This document shows, one piece after another, positions 53,535 through 61,073 of a stretch of DNA of 64,000 bases (the stretch's first letter is position 1; each line of letters opens with the position of its first letter). The DNA is taken from assembly GCA_937907705.1 (NCBI GenBank), contig CALCVP010000031.1, forward strand, positions 255,566 through 319,565, in the 5' to 3' direction. The notes under the pieces are model-generated. The model saw only the letters and a program-made list of their open reading frames with translations. It was not told where the DNA came from and made no database searches. Position numbers and translations under genes: made by a program. The DNA is from an uncultured Prevotella sp. GTDB taxonomy: Bacteria; Bacteroidota; Bacteroidia; Bacteroidales; Bacteroidaceae.

Positions 53535-53912
53535 ATGAAACGAAAAATGAAAAAACTTTTATGTGTAGCTTTACTCTTCTTTACTTTTATCGCTACCATT
53601 TCAGCTCAAGATTCTATTCTTGTGCAGCAGTTGCCTTTAAAGGTTGTTGCTAATAATGATATAAAGCACGGTCATAAGCCGCATGCCCCAAAACGGGTAG
53701 TTGTGGGGCTGGCTGGTCATGATTTGTGGCTTTACAACCAGTTTGACAGCAGCTTGCTGGAGATAATGGATGGCGATGCAGTTGTTTATTCAGCATGGTT
53801 ATCTATGGATATGGAAAAGCTGACATTACCTCGTTGGTTAAGCAATGGAGTAACGCTAAAAATAACAGATAGCCAGTTTACATATTACGGTGAGATGTAT
53901 TTTTATGATTAA
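53535..53912 (+). CDS. Small secreted protein, DUF3244-like
   Basis: 125 residues; signal peptide MKKLLCVALLFFTFIATISAQ begins at M5, so the true start may be 53547. The mature chain has a His/Pro-rich segment (KHGHKPHAPKR) and then a small beta-sandwich pattern (HDLWLYNQFDSSLLEIMDGDAVVYSAWL; LKITDSQFTYYGEMYFY). That resembles DUF3244 proteins of Bacteroidales, although the match is from memory. It sits between the regulator and the first precursor, with its own promoter and the same 18-bp upstream repeat as the precursor operon. Co-regulation is therefore likely. It may assist the peptide system in the periplasm or at the surface; no activity can be assigned. Confidence 0.7.
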   Translation: MKRKMKKLLCVALLFFTFIATISAQDSILVQQLPLKVVANNDIKHGHKPHAPKRVVVGLAGHDLWLYNQFDSSLLEIMDGDAVVYSAWLSMDMEKLTLPRWLSNGVTLKITDSQFTYYGEMYFYD

Positions 53913-54066
53913 AGGCATCTTGGATATTTACAAAAATCAGCATCATTCCCTCATATTCGCCTTTATTTATGCGTTACAATTTCATTGTAGTATGGAATAG
54001 CCAAATGCTTATATAACAGCTAATTACATGACTTTAAGCGTTATAATTTTTACTATTTTGAACACT

Positions 54067-54098
54067 TTGTGAAGTTTTTGCGAACTTTTAGGGGGGGG
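54067..54098. repeat. 18-bp direct repeat copy 2 and adjoining G8 tract
   Basis: TTGTGAAGTTTTTGCGAA at 54067-54084 repeats 53461-53478 exactly. Eight consecutive G follow at 54091-54098, directly before the -33 element. The distance from repeat to -33 is 20 bp here and 8 bp at copy 1. Confidence 0.7.
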
Positions 54099-54104
54099 CT
54101 AAAG

Positions 54105-54136
54105 TTTGGCGTTTAGCTATAAAATTCATATATTTG
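54105..54136 (+). promoter_or_regulatory. Consensus promoter of the RiPP operon
   Basis: TTTG (54105-54108), 20-bp spacer, TATATTTG (54129-54136): both elements perfect. Confidence 0.75.
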
Positions 54137-54302
54137 CAAACAAAAAACAACATTTCTGTTTGATTTTATATACAGAAAGAAAAAATATAAAGACATATAT
54201 GGCAAGTTTTTTTTGATAACTTGCAGAGGCAATTCCCCACACCTCTATGTCAGAATCCTTCGATTAGGATGGGAAAACATTTATCTATCAATATTATTTA
54301 TT

Positions 54303-54575
54303 ATGGAAAAGCAAAAAATTAAACTCGAGCCTTTAAGAAAGGATGAACAGAACCAACTTCATGGTGGCTTCGATTTCGTGTCATTGGTATCATTGGATGT
54401 GATAGTTTCCAACTATAATTGTATTAATTCATCTGCAGCAAATCCAAATGGACAGTGTTCTATTTCAAATGTAAATTGTAGTAAATGTTCTTGTAATTCT
54501 GGAGGTGATGGTACTCCATTGAAGCCTATAATAGTTAATACAAGTTGCAATTCAAAATGCTTGGTAACTGAATGA
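54303..54575 (+). CDS. GG-Bacteroidales RiPP precursor peptide 1
   Basis: 90 residues. The leader KLEPLRKDEQNQLHGG (Gly21-Gly22) is the TIGR04149-type natural-product precursor leader and is shared with the precursors at 58234 and 60726. The conserved block continues past the GG as FDFVSLxSLD. The 68-residue remainder has seven Cys and is rich in Asn/Ser, with the core motif NVNCSKCSCN, also present in precursor 3 as NVNCGKCSCN. It ends NSKCLVTE. Expected fate: modification by the radical SAM enzyme encoded next (perhaps thioether cross-links at Cys), leader removal at GG by the C39 exporter, and release. Start chosen by alignment with the other precursors. A hairpin follows the stop codon. 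Confidence 0.88.
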   Translation: MEKQKIKLEPLRKDEQNQLHGGFDFVSLVSLDVIVSNYNCINSSAANPNGQCSISNVNCSKCSCNSGGDGTPLKPIIVNTSCNSKCLVTE

Positions 54576-54589
54576 ATCATTTATTAAAG

Positions 54590-54625
54590 GTCTATCAGAT
54601 AAACTTTATACTCTGATAGACTTTC
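54590..54625 (+). terminator. Hairpin directly after precursor 1
   Basis: GTCTATCAGA (54590-54599) pairs with TCTGATAGAC (54612-54621), extended by AAG/TTT. A short T-rich stretch follows. It would let precursor mRNA outnumber that of the maturase. Confidence 0.65.
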
Positions 54626-54643
54626 ATTTAAAATACATCATCT

Positions 54644-55933
54644 ATGAAGTGGACCAACTATTATATTACTCATCGTATGGATGCCGATAAAGTGGTGCTT
54701 TATAATTATGCCAATGACGGTGCCTTGTTTTTAAGCAATGAATTGTTTGAGCTGTTGAACAAGTATAAGGCTGATATAGAAGCATTGTCTACTGTGCATC
54801 CAGATTTCTACAAAGCACTGGTGCAGCGCGGCTTCTTGCTGGATGACAATTATGACGAAGTAGCCCATGTAAAAGAGCAGGTGCAGCAGCGTTTTGACAG
54901 GAAGTCTGAACTGCTCTTGACCGTCAATCCCACTATGGATTGCAACTTGAGGTGCTGGTACTGTTATGAGGAGCATACCAAGCAGTGCTATATGAGCAGA
55001 GAGACGATGGAGAGTATAATGGCTTTTGTTGCCAAGCAGATGGCAAGCCCAGAGCTGAAAGTGGTGAGCTTGAGCTTCTTTGGCGGCGAACCACTGATGA
55101 AGTTCAACAGCATAGCATGGCCTCTGATTTGTGATGTCAAGCAACTGTGTGATGAGAAAGATATAGAGTTCCATTTGCAGTTTACCACCAATGGCGTGTT
55201 GCTCTCAAAAGATGTAGTAGACAAGATTTGTTCACAGACACCCCATGCCTTCTTCCAAATACCGTTTGACGGCAACCGCGAGTTACACAATAAAGTAAAG
55301 TTTCTGTCAAACAAGAAAGGCACTTACGATATAGTGCTGTCCAACATTGATTATATGCTGTCTGTCGGCATGAATGTAACGGTAAGATGCAATTATGATT
55401 TGGATACGGTAGCATCGTTTCAAGATTTGATCAGAGATGTGGCAGCTTTGTCCCATGCCAACAATACCCATTTAGGCTTTTCGCTCCAAAAGATATGGCA
55501 GGCTCCTGTCAGCGATGAACTGTGGAGCAAGGTAAGAGACCTTTCTGCGCTGATAAAGCAGTTGGGCTATGGCAGCATGACAGCAGGCAAAGAGATATTG
55601 ACCCCATGCTATGCCGACTATGCATTGTCGTATGTGGTAAATTATAATGGCGATGTGTTTAAATGTACCGCCCGCAACTTTAAGCATGAAGGCAGAATGG
55701 GAACACTTGCTAAGGATGGCACTGTCATAGACACCTCCAATGCTATACTATATCAGGACAGACGCTATTATGCAGAATGCGATGAATGCAAAATGTTGCC
55801 CCTGTGCACTGTGTGTGTGCAGAAGCGAATAGAGGGCATAAAAGACGAGATGTGTGAGCAAACCTCAAAAAAGAGAAAGGTGATACACGATATGCTGGTA
55901 GACAGGTTTAAGCTGCAATATCAATACTCGTAA
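54644..55933 (+). CDS. Radical SAM/SPASM peptide maturase
   Basis: 429 residues. An N-terminal segment (about 1-90) looks like a precursor-binding region. The radical SAM cluster motif is C100-x3-C104-x2-C107 (CNLRCWYC). Next come SFFGGEPLMKF and QFTTNGVLLSKDVVDKI. The C-terminal SPASM region carries C322, C341, C379, C382, C388 and C391 (CDECKMLPLCTVC), enough for auxiliary iron-sulfur clusters. This is the arrangement of sactionine/ranthipeptide-type enzymes that make thioether bonds at Cys, and of the GG-Bacteroidales maturases (TIGR04148-like, from memory). It lies 68 bp after precursor 1. One enzyme probably serves all three precursors, as no second copy is present. The exact modification is unknown. 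Confidence 0.92.
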   Translation: MKWTNYYITHRMDADKVVLYNYANDGALFLSNELFELLNKYKADIEALSTVHPDFYKALVQRGFLLDDNYDEVAHVKEQVQQRFDRKSELLLTVNPTMDCNLRCWYCYEEHTKQCYMSRETMESIMAFVAKQMASPELKVVSLSFFGGEPLMKFNSIAWPLICDVKQLCDEKDIEFHLQFTTNGVLLSKDVVDKICSQTPHAFFQIPFDGNRELHNKVKFLSNKKGTYDIVLSNIDYMLSVGMNVTVRCNYDLDTVASFQDLIRDVAALSHANNTHLGFSLQKIWQAPVSDELWSKVRDLSALIKQLGYGSMTAGKEILTPCYADYALSYVVNYNGDVFKCTARNFKHEGRMGTLAKDGTVIDTSNAILYQDRRYYAECDECKMLPLCTVCVQKRIEGIKDEMCEQTSKKRKVIHDMLVDRFKLQYQYS

Positions 55934-56013
55934 ATTGGAGGCTTTGAGATAGAGATGTGTTTGAATGCAAGGGATATAACGGTATGTAAACTAACAAGAG
56001 AAAGGGGAACATT

Positions 56014-58143
56014 ATGAAAAGATATATAACGGTAGGATTATTAGCTGCGTTGCCTCATTTGGCAACCTTGGCTGCGCCTTCATTGGAAGCGGTAGCGGCA
56101 GACAGCACCAGGACAGACTCCATAGCCAAGAAGTATAGCTTGAAAGAGGTTGTAGTCAAGGCATCGCGCATTACCTACAAGCCCAACGGTTTTACGCTCA
56201 GCATGGTAAACAGCAATTTGGTAAAGGGCAACACCATGGAAAATGTGTTGAATATGTTGCCCGATATCCGGGTAAAAGATGAAAGCATATCAATCGAAGG
56301 TAAGGGCGTAAGTGCTGTATATATCAACAATATCAGGATATCCGACAATAAAGTGTTGCTGAATTTGCAACCGGATATGATATCGAAAGTAGAGGTGAGC
56401 TACATGAACCCCGGTTCGGAAGGCATGGGCAGCAATGGTGGTGTGCTGCGTATATGGCTGAAGAAAGAAAAAGGCTTTCAGAATACGATATTAGGCAAAA
56501 CAACCTATCGCATTGTTGAAGACAGGCCTAATGAGAGCATTGCTGATGTCTTTTATGGCAGCATAGGCAAATTAAGCATTTACAATGCCCTGTCCTATAA
56601 ATGGAGTAAAAACTTGACTCAGTATAAAGAGTTAAGGCGCATGAATGATGCTGATGATATGGCGAAACTGAAAGAAAATACATTCAGCCGAAGCCGAAAC
56701 CTATACGATTGGTTGAGCCTTTCCTACGAAATCAACCAAAAGCAAACTATTGGCATATCGGGCTTCTTACCTGTAAGTAACAATACAACTGGACGAAACA
56801 CACATTCCAAAGGAGGTGTACTTGACCGGGCGCAGAACTATGAGAGCAATTATGACAGCAAAGGCAATAGCACGCAGGCAGAGGTGATGGCTTTCTACGA
56901 TTGGCAGACCGACGACAAAGGCTCTCGTCTTACTGTGCAGGCAGATGTGCTGAAGTTCAATATGAACAATAATCTTTATATGAAAACGCTCTATACGGGA
57001 GATGATGTAGAGGAAAACAATTTCCAACGCAATCATAACAATACATATATGGCCAGTCTCCAAGCCAATTATGTGGGTGCACTGAAAGGCGGCAGCTATT
57101 GGGTAGGTGGCATAGACTACAGTTATACAGGATATCGCCAAAATTTCATAAACGGTATCAATCAGCCGGTCGTAGAGGCAAAAGTAAACAATTACGCCCC
57201 TGCAGTGTATGCATCTTACAACTGTTCACTTGGCGAGAAATGGATGTGGTTCGTCAAGTTGCGCTCGCAGTACAACAAAATGAACATTGACCAAGGCAAT
57301 GTGAAAAACACCATAGACTATTGGGGCATTGAGCCGTCCACACGTTTTACCTATCTGTGGAACAAGAAGAAGGGACACAGTATAGCCTTTTCATACAGCC
57401 ATACCGTAAGCAATGTGCCTTACAGCTATGTCAGCGATTTCAGAATGTATGACGGTGATACGCATTATACTGTCGGTAATCCGAATTTAAAGAAAGCCTA
57501 TAATGAAAGTGTGAGCTTGCATTTAAAGCTGTTCAATGCACTAAGTGTGGGATACAGTTTCCAATATGACCGCAACACGATTTACCTTAATACAGAGACA
57601 GACCCTGACAATGCAAATGTGTATTGCTCTGTTGCGCGCAACAGCAAATTTGGCATTCTGCATCTGATATATGCAGAATGGTTCAAAGACGTGGCTAAAT
57701 GGTGGTCTTTGAAGTTATATGCCCAATCTCGTATCAGCAATGACCATTTATTTGATGTGAAGCAGAAGCAATTCTATTGGACCACAAACATCAACAATAC
57801 TTTCAGATTTACCGATACCTTTGGCGGTGGGTTGAGCATGAGCATTGATCCAAAGCAAAAGGTAGCTGATATGGAATTTAATACAGTTTATAATGTTGAT
57901 GCTTATTTGTACAAGACATTCTTTAAAGATAATTTGTTGCTAAGATTGAGCGGAGGTTATGGAAACGGCCGTAAAATAACGATTGACAAGAAAGGCATCT
58001 ATTCATGCCGCCGCCATAACGATGGAGGACTTATTGAATTGGCTATACAATACACCTTTAGAGGGGGCAAGTCTGTCAAACAGCGTCAAACGGCAACACA
58101 ATTGCAGCAGAAGCAAACTTTGCAGAATGGATATTATGAGTAA
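56014..58143 (+). CDS. TonB-receptor-like outer-membrane barrel 1
   Basis: 709 residues with a signal peptide (MKRYITVGLLAALPHLATLAAP). A plug-like domain (about 45-150) has LKEVVVKASRITYKPNGFTLSM, VLNMLPDIRVKDESISIEGKGVSAVYINN and VEVSYMNPGSEGMGSNGGVLRIW. A barrel of about 22 strands follows (RTHSKGGVLDRAQNYESNY; YTVGNPNLKKAYNESVSL; GYGNGRKITIDKKGIYS). It lacks the carboxypeptidase-like N-terminal domain of SusC. It resembles the outer-membrane beta-barrel families related to TonB-dependent receptors. It has a close paralog at 58549, each beside a precursor gene. It could take up, sense or export the modified peptide. The start follows AAAGGGGAAC, which is shared with the paralog. Confidence 0.82.
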   Translation: MKRYITVGLLAALPHLATLAAPSLEAVAADSTRTDSIAKKYSLKEVVVKASRITYKPNGFTLSMVNSNLVKGNTMENVLNMLPDIRVKDESISIEGKGVSAVYINNIRISDNKVLLNLQPDMISKVEVSYMNPGSEGMGSNGGVLRIWLKKEKGFQNTILGKTTYRIVEDRPNESIADVFYGSIGKLSIYNALSYKWSKNLTQYKELRRMNDADDMAKLKENTFSRSRNLYDWLSLSYEINQKQTIGISGFLPVSNNTTGRNTHSKGGVLDRAQNYESNYDSKGNSTQAEVMAFYDWQTDDKGSRLTVQADVLKFNMNNNLYMKTLYTGDDVEENNFQRNHNNTYMASLQANYVGALKGGSYWVGGIDYSYTGYRQNFINGINQPVVEAKVNNYAPAVYASYNCSLGEKWMWFVKLRSQYNKMNIDQGNVKNTIDYWGIEPSTRFTYLWNKKKGHSIAFSYSHTVSNVPYSYVSDFRMYDGDTHYTVGNPNLKKAYNESVSLHLKLFNALSVGYSFQYDRNTIYLNTETDPDNANVYCSVARNSKFGILHLIYAEWFKDVAKWWSLKLYAQSRISNDHLFDVKQKQFYWTTNINNTFRFTDTFGGGLSMSIDPKQKVADMEFNTVYNVDAYLYKTFFKDNLLLRLSGGYGNGRKITIDKKGIYSCRRHNDGGLIELAIQYTFRGGKSVKQRQTATQLQQKQTLQNGYYE

Positions 58144-58168
58144 AGGCTGATTTTGTATTCTTTTGTTT

Positions 58169-58191
58169 TGCTTTTATAAATAATAAAAGCA
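58169..58191 (+). terminator. Hairpin between barrel 1 and precursor 2
   Basis: TGCTTTTAT (58169-58177) pairs perfectly with ATAAAAGCA (58183-58191), 5-base loop. Confidence 0.5.
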
Positions 58192-58233
58192 GTTAGTAAT
58201 TAATAGCATGTGTAATTCTTAAAATTTAAAATT

Positions 58234-58431
58234 ATGAAACTAAATGAAGTGAAAATTGAGCCATTGAGAAAAGACGAGAAGAATCAGCTTCATGGTGGAT
58301 TTGATTTCGTATCTTTGGCTAAATTAGAAGATGCAGGTACTAATGGTCTTTGTATAAAAAACGACAACTGTCCAGTAACACGTAATGACAATTGTTCTAA
58401 TAATAATTGTCCTTTAAATTCAATCTGTTAA
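58234..58431 (+). CDS. GG-Bacteroidales RiPP precursor peptide 2
   Basis: 65 residues. Leader KIEPLRKDEKNQLHGG with Gly21-Gly22 at the same positions as in the other two precursors, then FDFVSLAKLED. The 43-residue remainder has five Cys, all following Asn or near Asn (NDNCPVT, NDNCSNNNC, LNSIC). It lacks the NVNCxKCSCN motif of precursors 1 and 3, so its product should have a different ring pattern. It lies 90 bp after barrel 1 and is followed by a 15-bp hairpin and barrel 2. Too short to be found by size filters but unambiguous by leader. Confidence 0.9.
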   Translation: MKLNEVKIEPLRKDEKNQLHGGFDFVSLAKLEDAGTNGLCIKNDNCPVTRNDNCSNNNCPLNSIC

Positions 58432-58442
58432 TTCTATATTTA

Positions 58443-58481
58443 CTCAATGCCTTTATTTTAGCCAGGAATAAAGGCATTGAG
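58443..58481 (+). terminator. Hairpin directly after precursor 2
   Basis: CTCAATGCCTTTATT (58443-58457) pairs perfectly over 15 bp with 58467-58481, 9-base loop. Confidence 0.75.
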
Positions 58482-58548
58482 AATAAAAGCATTCTTTGAT
58501 AAAACAAGATATTACTAATTGTAAACCAACAAGAGGAAGGGGAACTTT

Positions 58549-60678
58549 ATGAAACGATATATAACGGTAGGATTATTGGCAGCGTTGCCCCATTTGGCAA
58601 CTTTGGCTGCACCTTCATTGGAAGCGGTGGCGGCAGACAGCACCAAGACAGACTCCATAGCCAAGAAATATAGTCTGAAAGAAGTGGTGGTCAAGGCATC
58701 GCGCATTAGTTACAAGCCCAATGGCTTTACGCTCAGCATGTTGAACAGCAATTTGGTAAAAGGCAATACCATGGAAAGTGTCTTGAATATGTTGCCCGAT
58801 ATCCATATAAAAGACCAGAAAATATCAATTGAAAACAAAGACGTAAGTGCTGTCTATATCAACAACGTGAAGATATCCGATACTAAAATATTGTTTGATT
58901 TGCAACCTGAAATGATTGCAAAGGTAGAAGTAAGTTACATAAACCCCGGTTCGGAAGGCATGGGCAATGACGGAGGTGTGCTGCGTATATGGCTGAAAAA
59001 AGAAAAGGGATTTCAAAATTCAATAAGCAGTATAACCAGTTTTTGGTCTATGAACTGGAAGCCAATTCAGGATTTCTATAATTCCTTTTCCGGCAGCATA
59101 GGCAAGTTAACCATTTATAATACCAGTTCTTACGGCTGTCGTCAATTTTTAACTCAGTATCACGAAGCCAGACGCATGAATAATGCTGCTGATATGGCTC
59201 AACTAAAAGAAAATCAGTTTAGCAGAATTTATTTGGGGAATGATTGGCTGAGCCTTTCCTATGAGATTAACAACAAACAGACAGTTGGCATATCGGGATA
59301 TTTGTTTGGATCAAAAAACATAAGAGGGCGAAACACACATTCCAAAGGAGGTGCACTTGACCGGGCTCAGAACTATGAGAGCAATTATGATGACAGAAGC
59401 AACGACACACAGGCAGAGGTGATGGCTTTCTACGATTGGCAGACCGATGACAAAGGTTCACGTTTTACGGCGCAGGGAGACGTAATAAAGTACAATACGA
59501 ACAGCAAGCTCTACATGAACACATTCTATACGGTAGACGATACAGAAGACAATGATTTCCAGCGCAATCATAAAAATACATATATGGCTCGCTTGCAAGC
59601 CAACTATACGGGCGTACTGGAAGGCGGCAACTATTGGACAGGCGGCATTGACTATCAGTATATAGGGTACCGGCAGAACTTTGTAAACGGCATCAACCTG
59701 CCTGTCGTGGAGGCCAAAGTAAACAGTTATGCTCCCGCTGTATATGCCTCTTACAGCTGCTCGCTTGGCGAGAGATGGATGTGGTTTGCCAAGTTGCGCT
59801 CACAGTACAACAAGATGAACATAGACCAAGGCAATGTTAAAAACAAGCTGGAGTATTGGGGCATTGAGCCATCCACGCGCCTGACCTATCAATGGAACAA
59901 AAAAAGGGGGAATAGCATAGCCCTCTCGTACAGTCATATCGAAAGTCCTATGCCTTATGAGTATGTGAGCAATTTTAAAATATATGACGGTGATACACAC
60001 TATACTGTCGGTAACCCGTCTCTAAAAAACAACAGTGCAGAGAGTGTGAGTTTGGATTTAAAGCTGTTTAATGCGTTAAGCATAGGCTATGCTTTCGTAT
60101 ATAACCGCAACATCGTCTATTTAAATACAGAGACAGACCCTGACAATGCGAAGATTTATTGCTCCATTGCCCGCAACAGCAAATTTGCTATAAGACATGA
60201 GCTGTATGCATCTTGGACAAAGAATGTGGCAAAATGGTGGACAATGAATTTGTATGCTAAATCTTATATCAGCAATGACCATTTGTATGATATGAAGCAG
60301 AAAACTTTCTATTGGACGGTAAGCACAGACAATGTATTCAGATTTAGCAAGACCTTTGGCGGAGGACTGAACATGTTCATTGATCCCAAGCGAAAGGTAT
60401 ATGACATGCAGTGGAATACGAATTATTGCATGATTTTGCATATATACAAAACCTTTTTCAATAATAAATTGATGCTGAAATTGAATGGAGGTTATGGCAA
60501 CGGACGTGTCGTAACGATTGATAAGCCAGGAATATATTCACGTCGTCGCCATAATGACAATTCATCAGTTGTTCTGACTGTGCGATACACCTTCAAAGGC
60601 GGCAAGGCTGTCAAGGAGCGTAGAACGGCAGAGCAGTTGCAGCAGTATAAATCAGGCGGGAACAGCCTTTATCAGTAA
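58549..60678 (+). CDS. TonB-receptor-like outer-membrane barrel 2 (paralog)
   Basis: 709 residues, exactly as long as the barrel at 56014. The first 85 residues differ at only four positions, and the region before the ATG is also shared (ACAAGAGGAAGGGGAAC). The sequences part in a block at about residues 157-225 (SITSFWSMNWKPIQDFYNSF here) and again in several barrel loops, then agree closely (RTHSKGG, ALDRAQNYESNYDD, YDWQTDDKGSR). Variable loops on a constant frame suggest different ligands. It lies 118 bp after precursor 2, as barrel 1 follows precursor 1 and the maturase. A recent tandem duplication of a precursor-barrel unit explains the layout. Confidence 0.83.
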   Translation: MKRYITVGLLAALPHLATLAAPSLEAVAADSTKTDSIAKKYSLKEVVVKASRISYKPNGFTLSMLNSNLVKGNTMESVLNMLPDIHIKDQKISIENKDVSAVYINNVKISDTKILFDLQPEMIAKVEVSYINPGSEGMGNDGGVLRIWLKKEKGFQNSISSITSFWSMNWKPIQDFYNSFSGSIGKLTIYNTSSYGCRQFLTQYHEARRMNNAADMAQLKENQFSRIYLGNDWLSLSYEINNKQTVGISGYLFGSKNIRGRNTHSKGGALDRAQNYESNYDDRSNDTQAEVMAFYDWQTDDKGSRFTAQGDVIKYNTNSKLYMNTFYTVDDTEDNDFQRNHKNTYMARLQANYTGVLEGGNYWTGGIDYQYIGYRQNFVNGINLPVVEAKVNSYAPAVYASYSCSLGERWMWFAKLRSQYNKMNIDQGNVKNKLEYWGIEPSTRLTYQWNKKRGNSIALSYSHIESPMPYEYVSNFKIYDGDTHYTVGNPSLKNNSAESVSLDLKLFNALSIGYAFVYNRNIVYLNTETDPDNAKIYCSIARNSKFAIRHELYASWTKNVAKWWTMNLYAKSYISNDHLYDMKQKTFYWTVSTDNVFRFSKTFGGGLNMFIDPKRKVYDMQWNTNYCMILHIYKTFFNNKLMLKLNGGYGNGRVVTIDKPGIYSRRRHNDNSSVVLTVRYTFKGGKAVKERRTAEQLQQYKSGGNSLYQ

Positions 60679-60725
60679 GTGGTTTTTGAAACAGATACGG
60701 GTGTAACCCTTTAAAATATTGAGCT

Positions 60726-61016
60726 ATGAAATTAAGTGAAATAAACATAGAGCCATTGAAAAAAGACGAGAAAAACCAGCTTCATGGCGGTTTCGATTTC
60801 GTGTCATTGGCATCGTTGGATGCGGATGTTACCAACATCAACTGCGCCAAAGCGAAAGTGGCGGTGAAGAAAGGCAAGGGATACAAGAATGTGAATTGTG
60901 GCAAGTGCAGCTGTAATGAGCACAGGCTCGACAGTACCTTTAGAAAGGATACGCTTTCCAACAAGTGGCGTGATACACGCAGCTTTAACGGGAGTTGCAG
61001 ATTAGGAAATTGGTAG
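60726..61016 (+). CDS. GG-Bacteroidales RiPP precursor peptide 3
   Basis: 96 residues, the longest of the three. Leader NIEPLKKDEKNQLHGG (Gly21-Gly22) then FDFVSLASLDADV. The 74-residue remainder has five Cys, a Lys-rich stretch (KAKVAVKKGKGYK), the motif NVNCGKCSCN shared with precursor 1, and a basic tail (STFRKDTLSNKWRDTRSFNG) ending SCRLGNW. The longer, basic core differs in character from the other two and could bind membranes or nucleic acid; that is speculation. It sits directly before the C39 exporter, separated by a strong terminator-like hairpin. Confidence 0.88.
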   Translation: MKLSEINIEPLKKDEKNQLHGGFDFVSLASLDADVTNINCAKAKVAVKKGKGYKNVNCGKCSCNEHRLDSTFRKDTLSNKWRDTRSFNGSCRLGNW

Positions 61017-61022
61017 CATGCG

Positions 61023-61061
61023 GCTGCTGCCTCTTTGCAGAGGCGGCAGTAGCATTTTTTT
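61023..61061 (+). terminator. Terminator directly after precursor 3
   Basis: Left arm 61023-61034 (GCTGCTGCCTCT) pairs with the 3' arm from 61039, with two G-U pairs and a TTGC loop. Eight T follow (61055-61062), the best terminator of the three after precursors. Confidence 0.8.
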
Positions 61062-61073
61062 TGCTCTGAAAAG

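Larger units (their letters stand above)
53913..54302. other. Control region of the peptide precursor operon
   Basis: 390 bp, strongly AT-rich. Contains the second 18-bp repeat (54067-54084), a G8 tract (54091-54098), a consensus promoter (54105-54136) and a leader of about 160 bases before the first precursor. In-frame codons back to 54213 are not conserved with the other two precursors and are not translated in this reading. Confidence 0.65.

Noticed and set aside
54213..54302. 30-residue extension of RiPP precursor 1
   Set aside because: Precursors 2 and 3 begin at the position equivalent to 54303; the extension has no counterpart in them.
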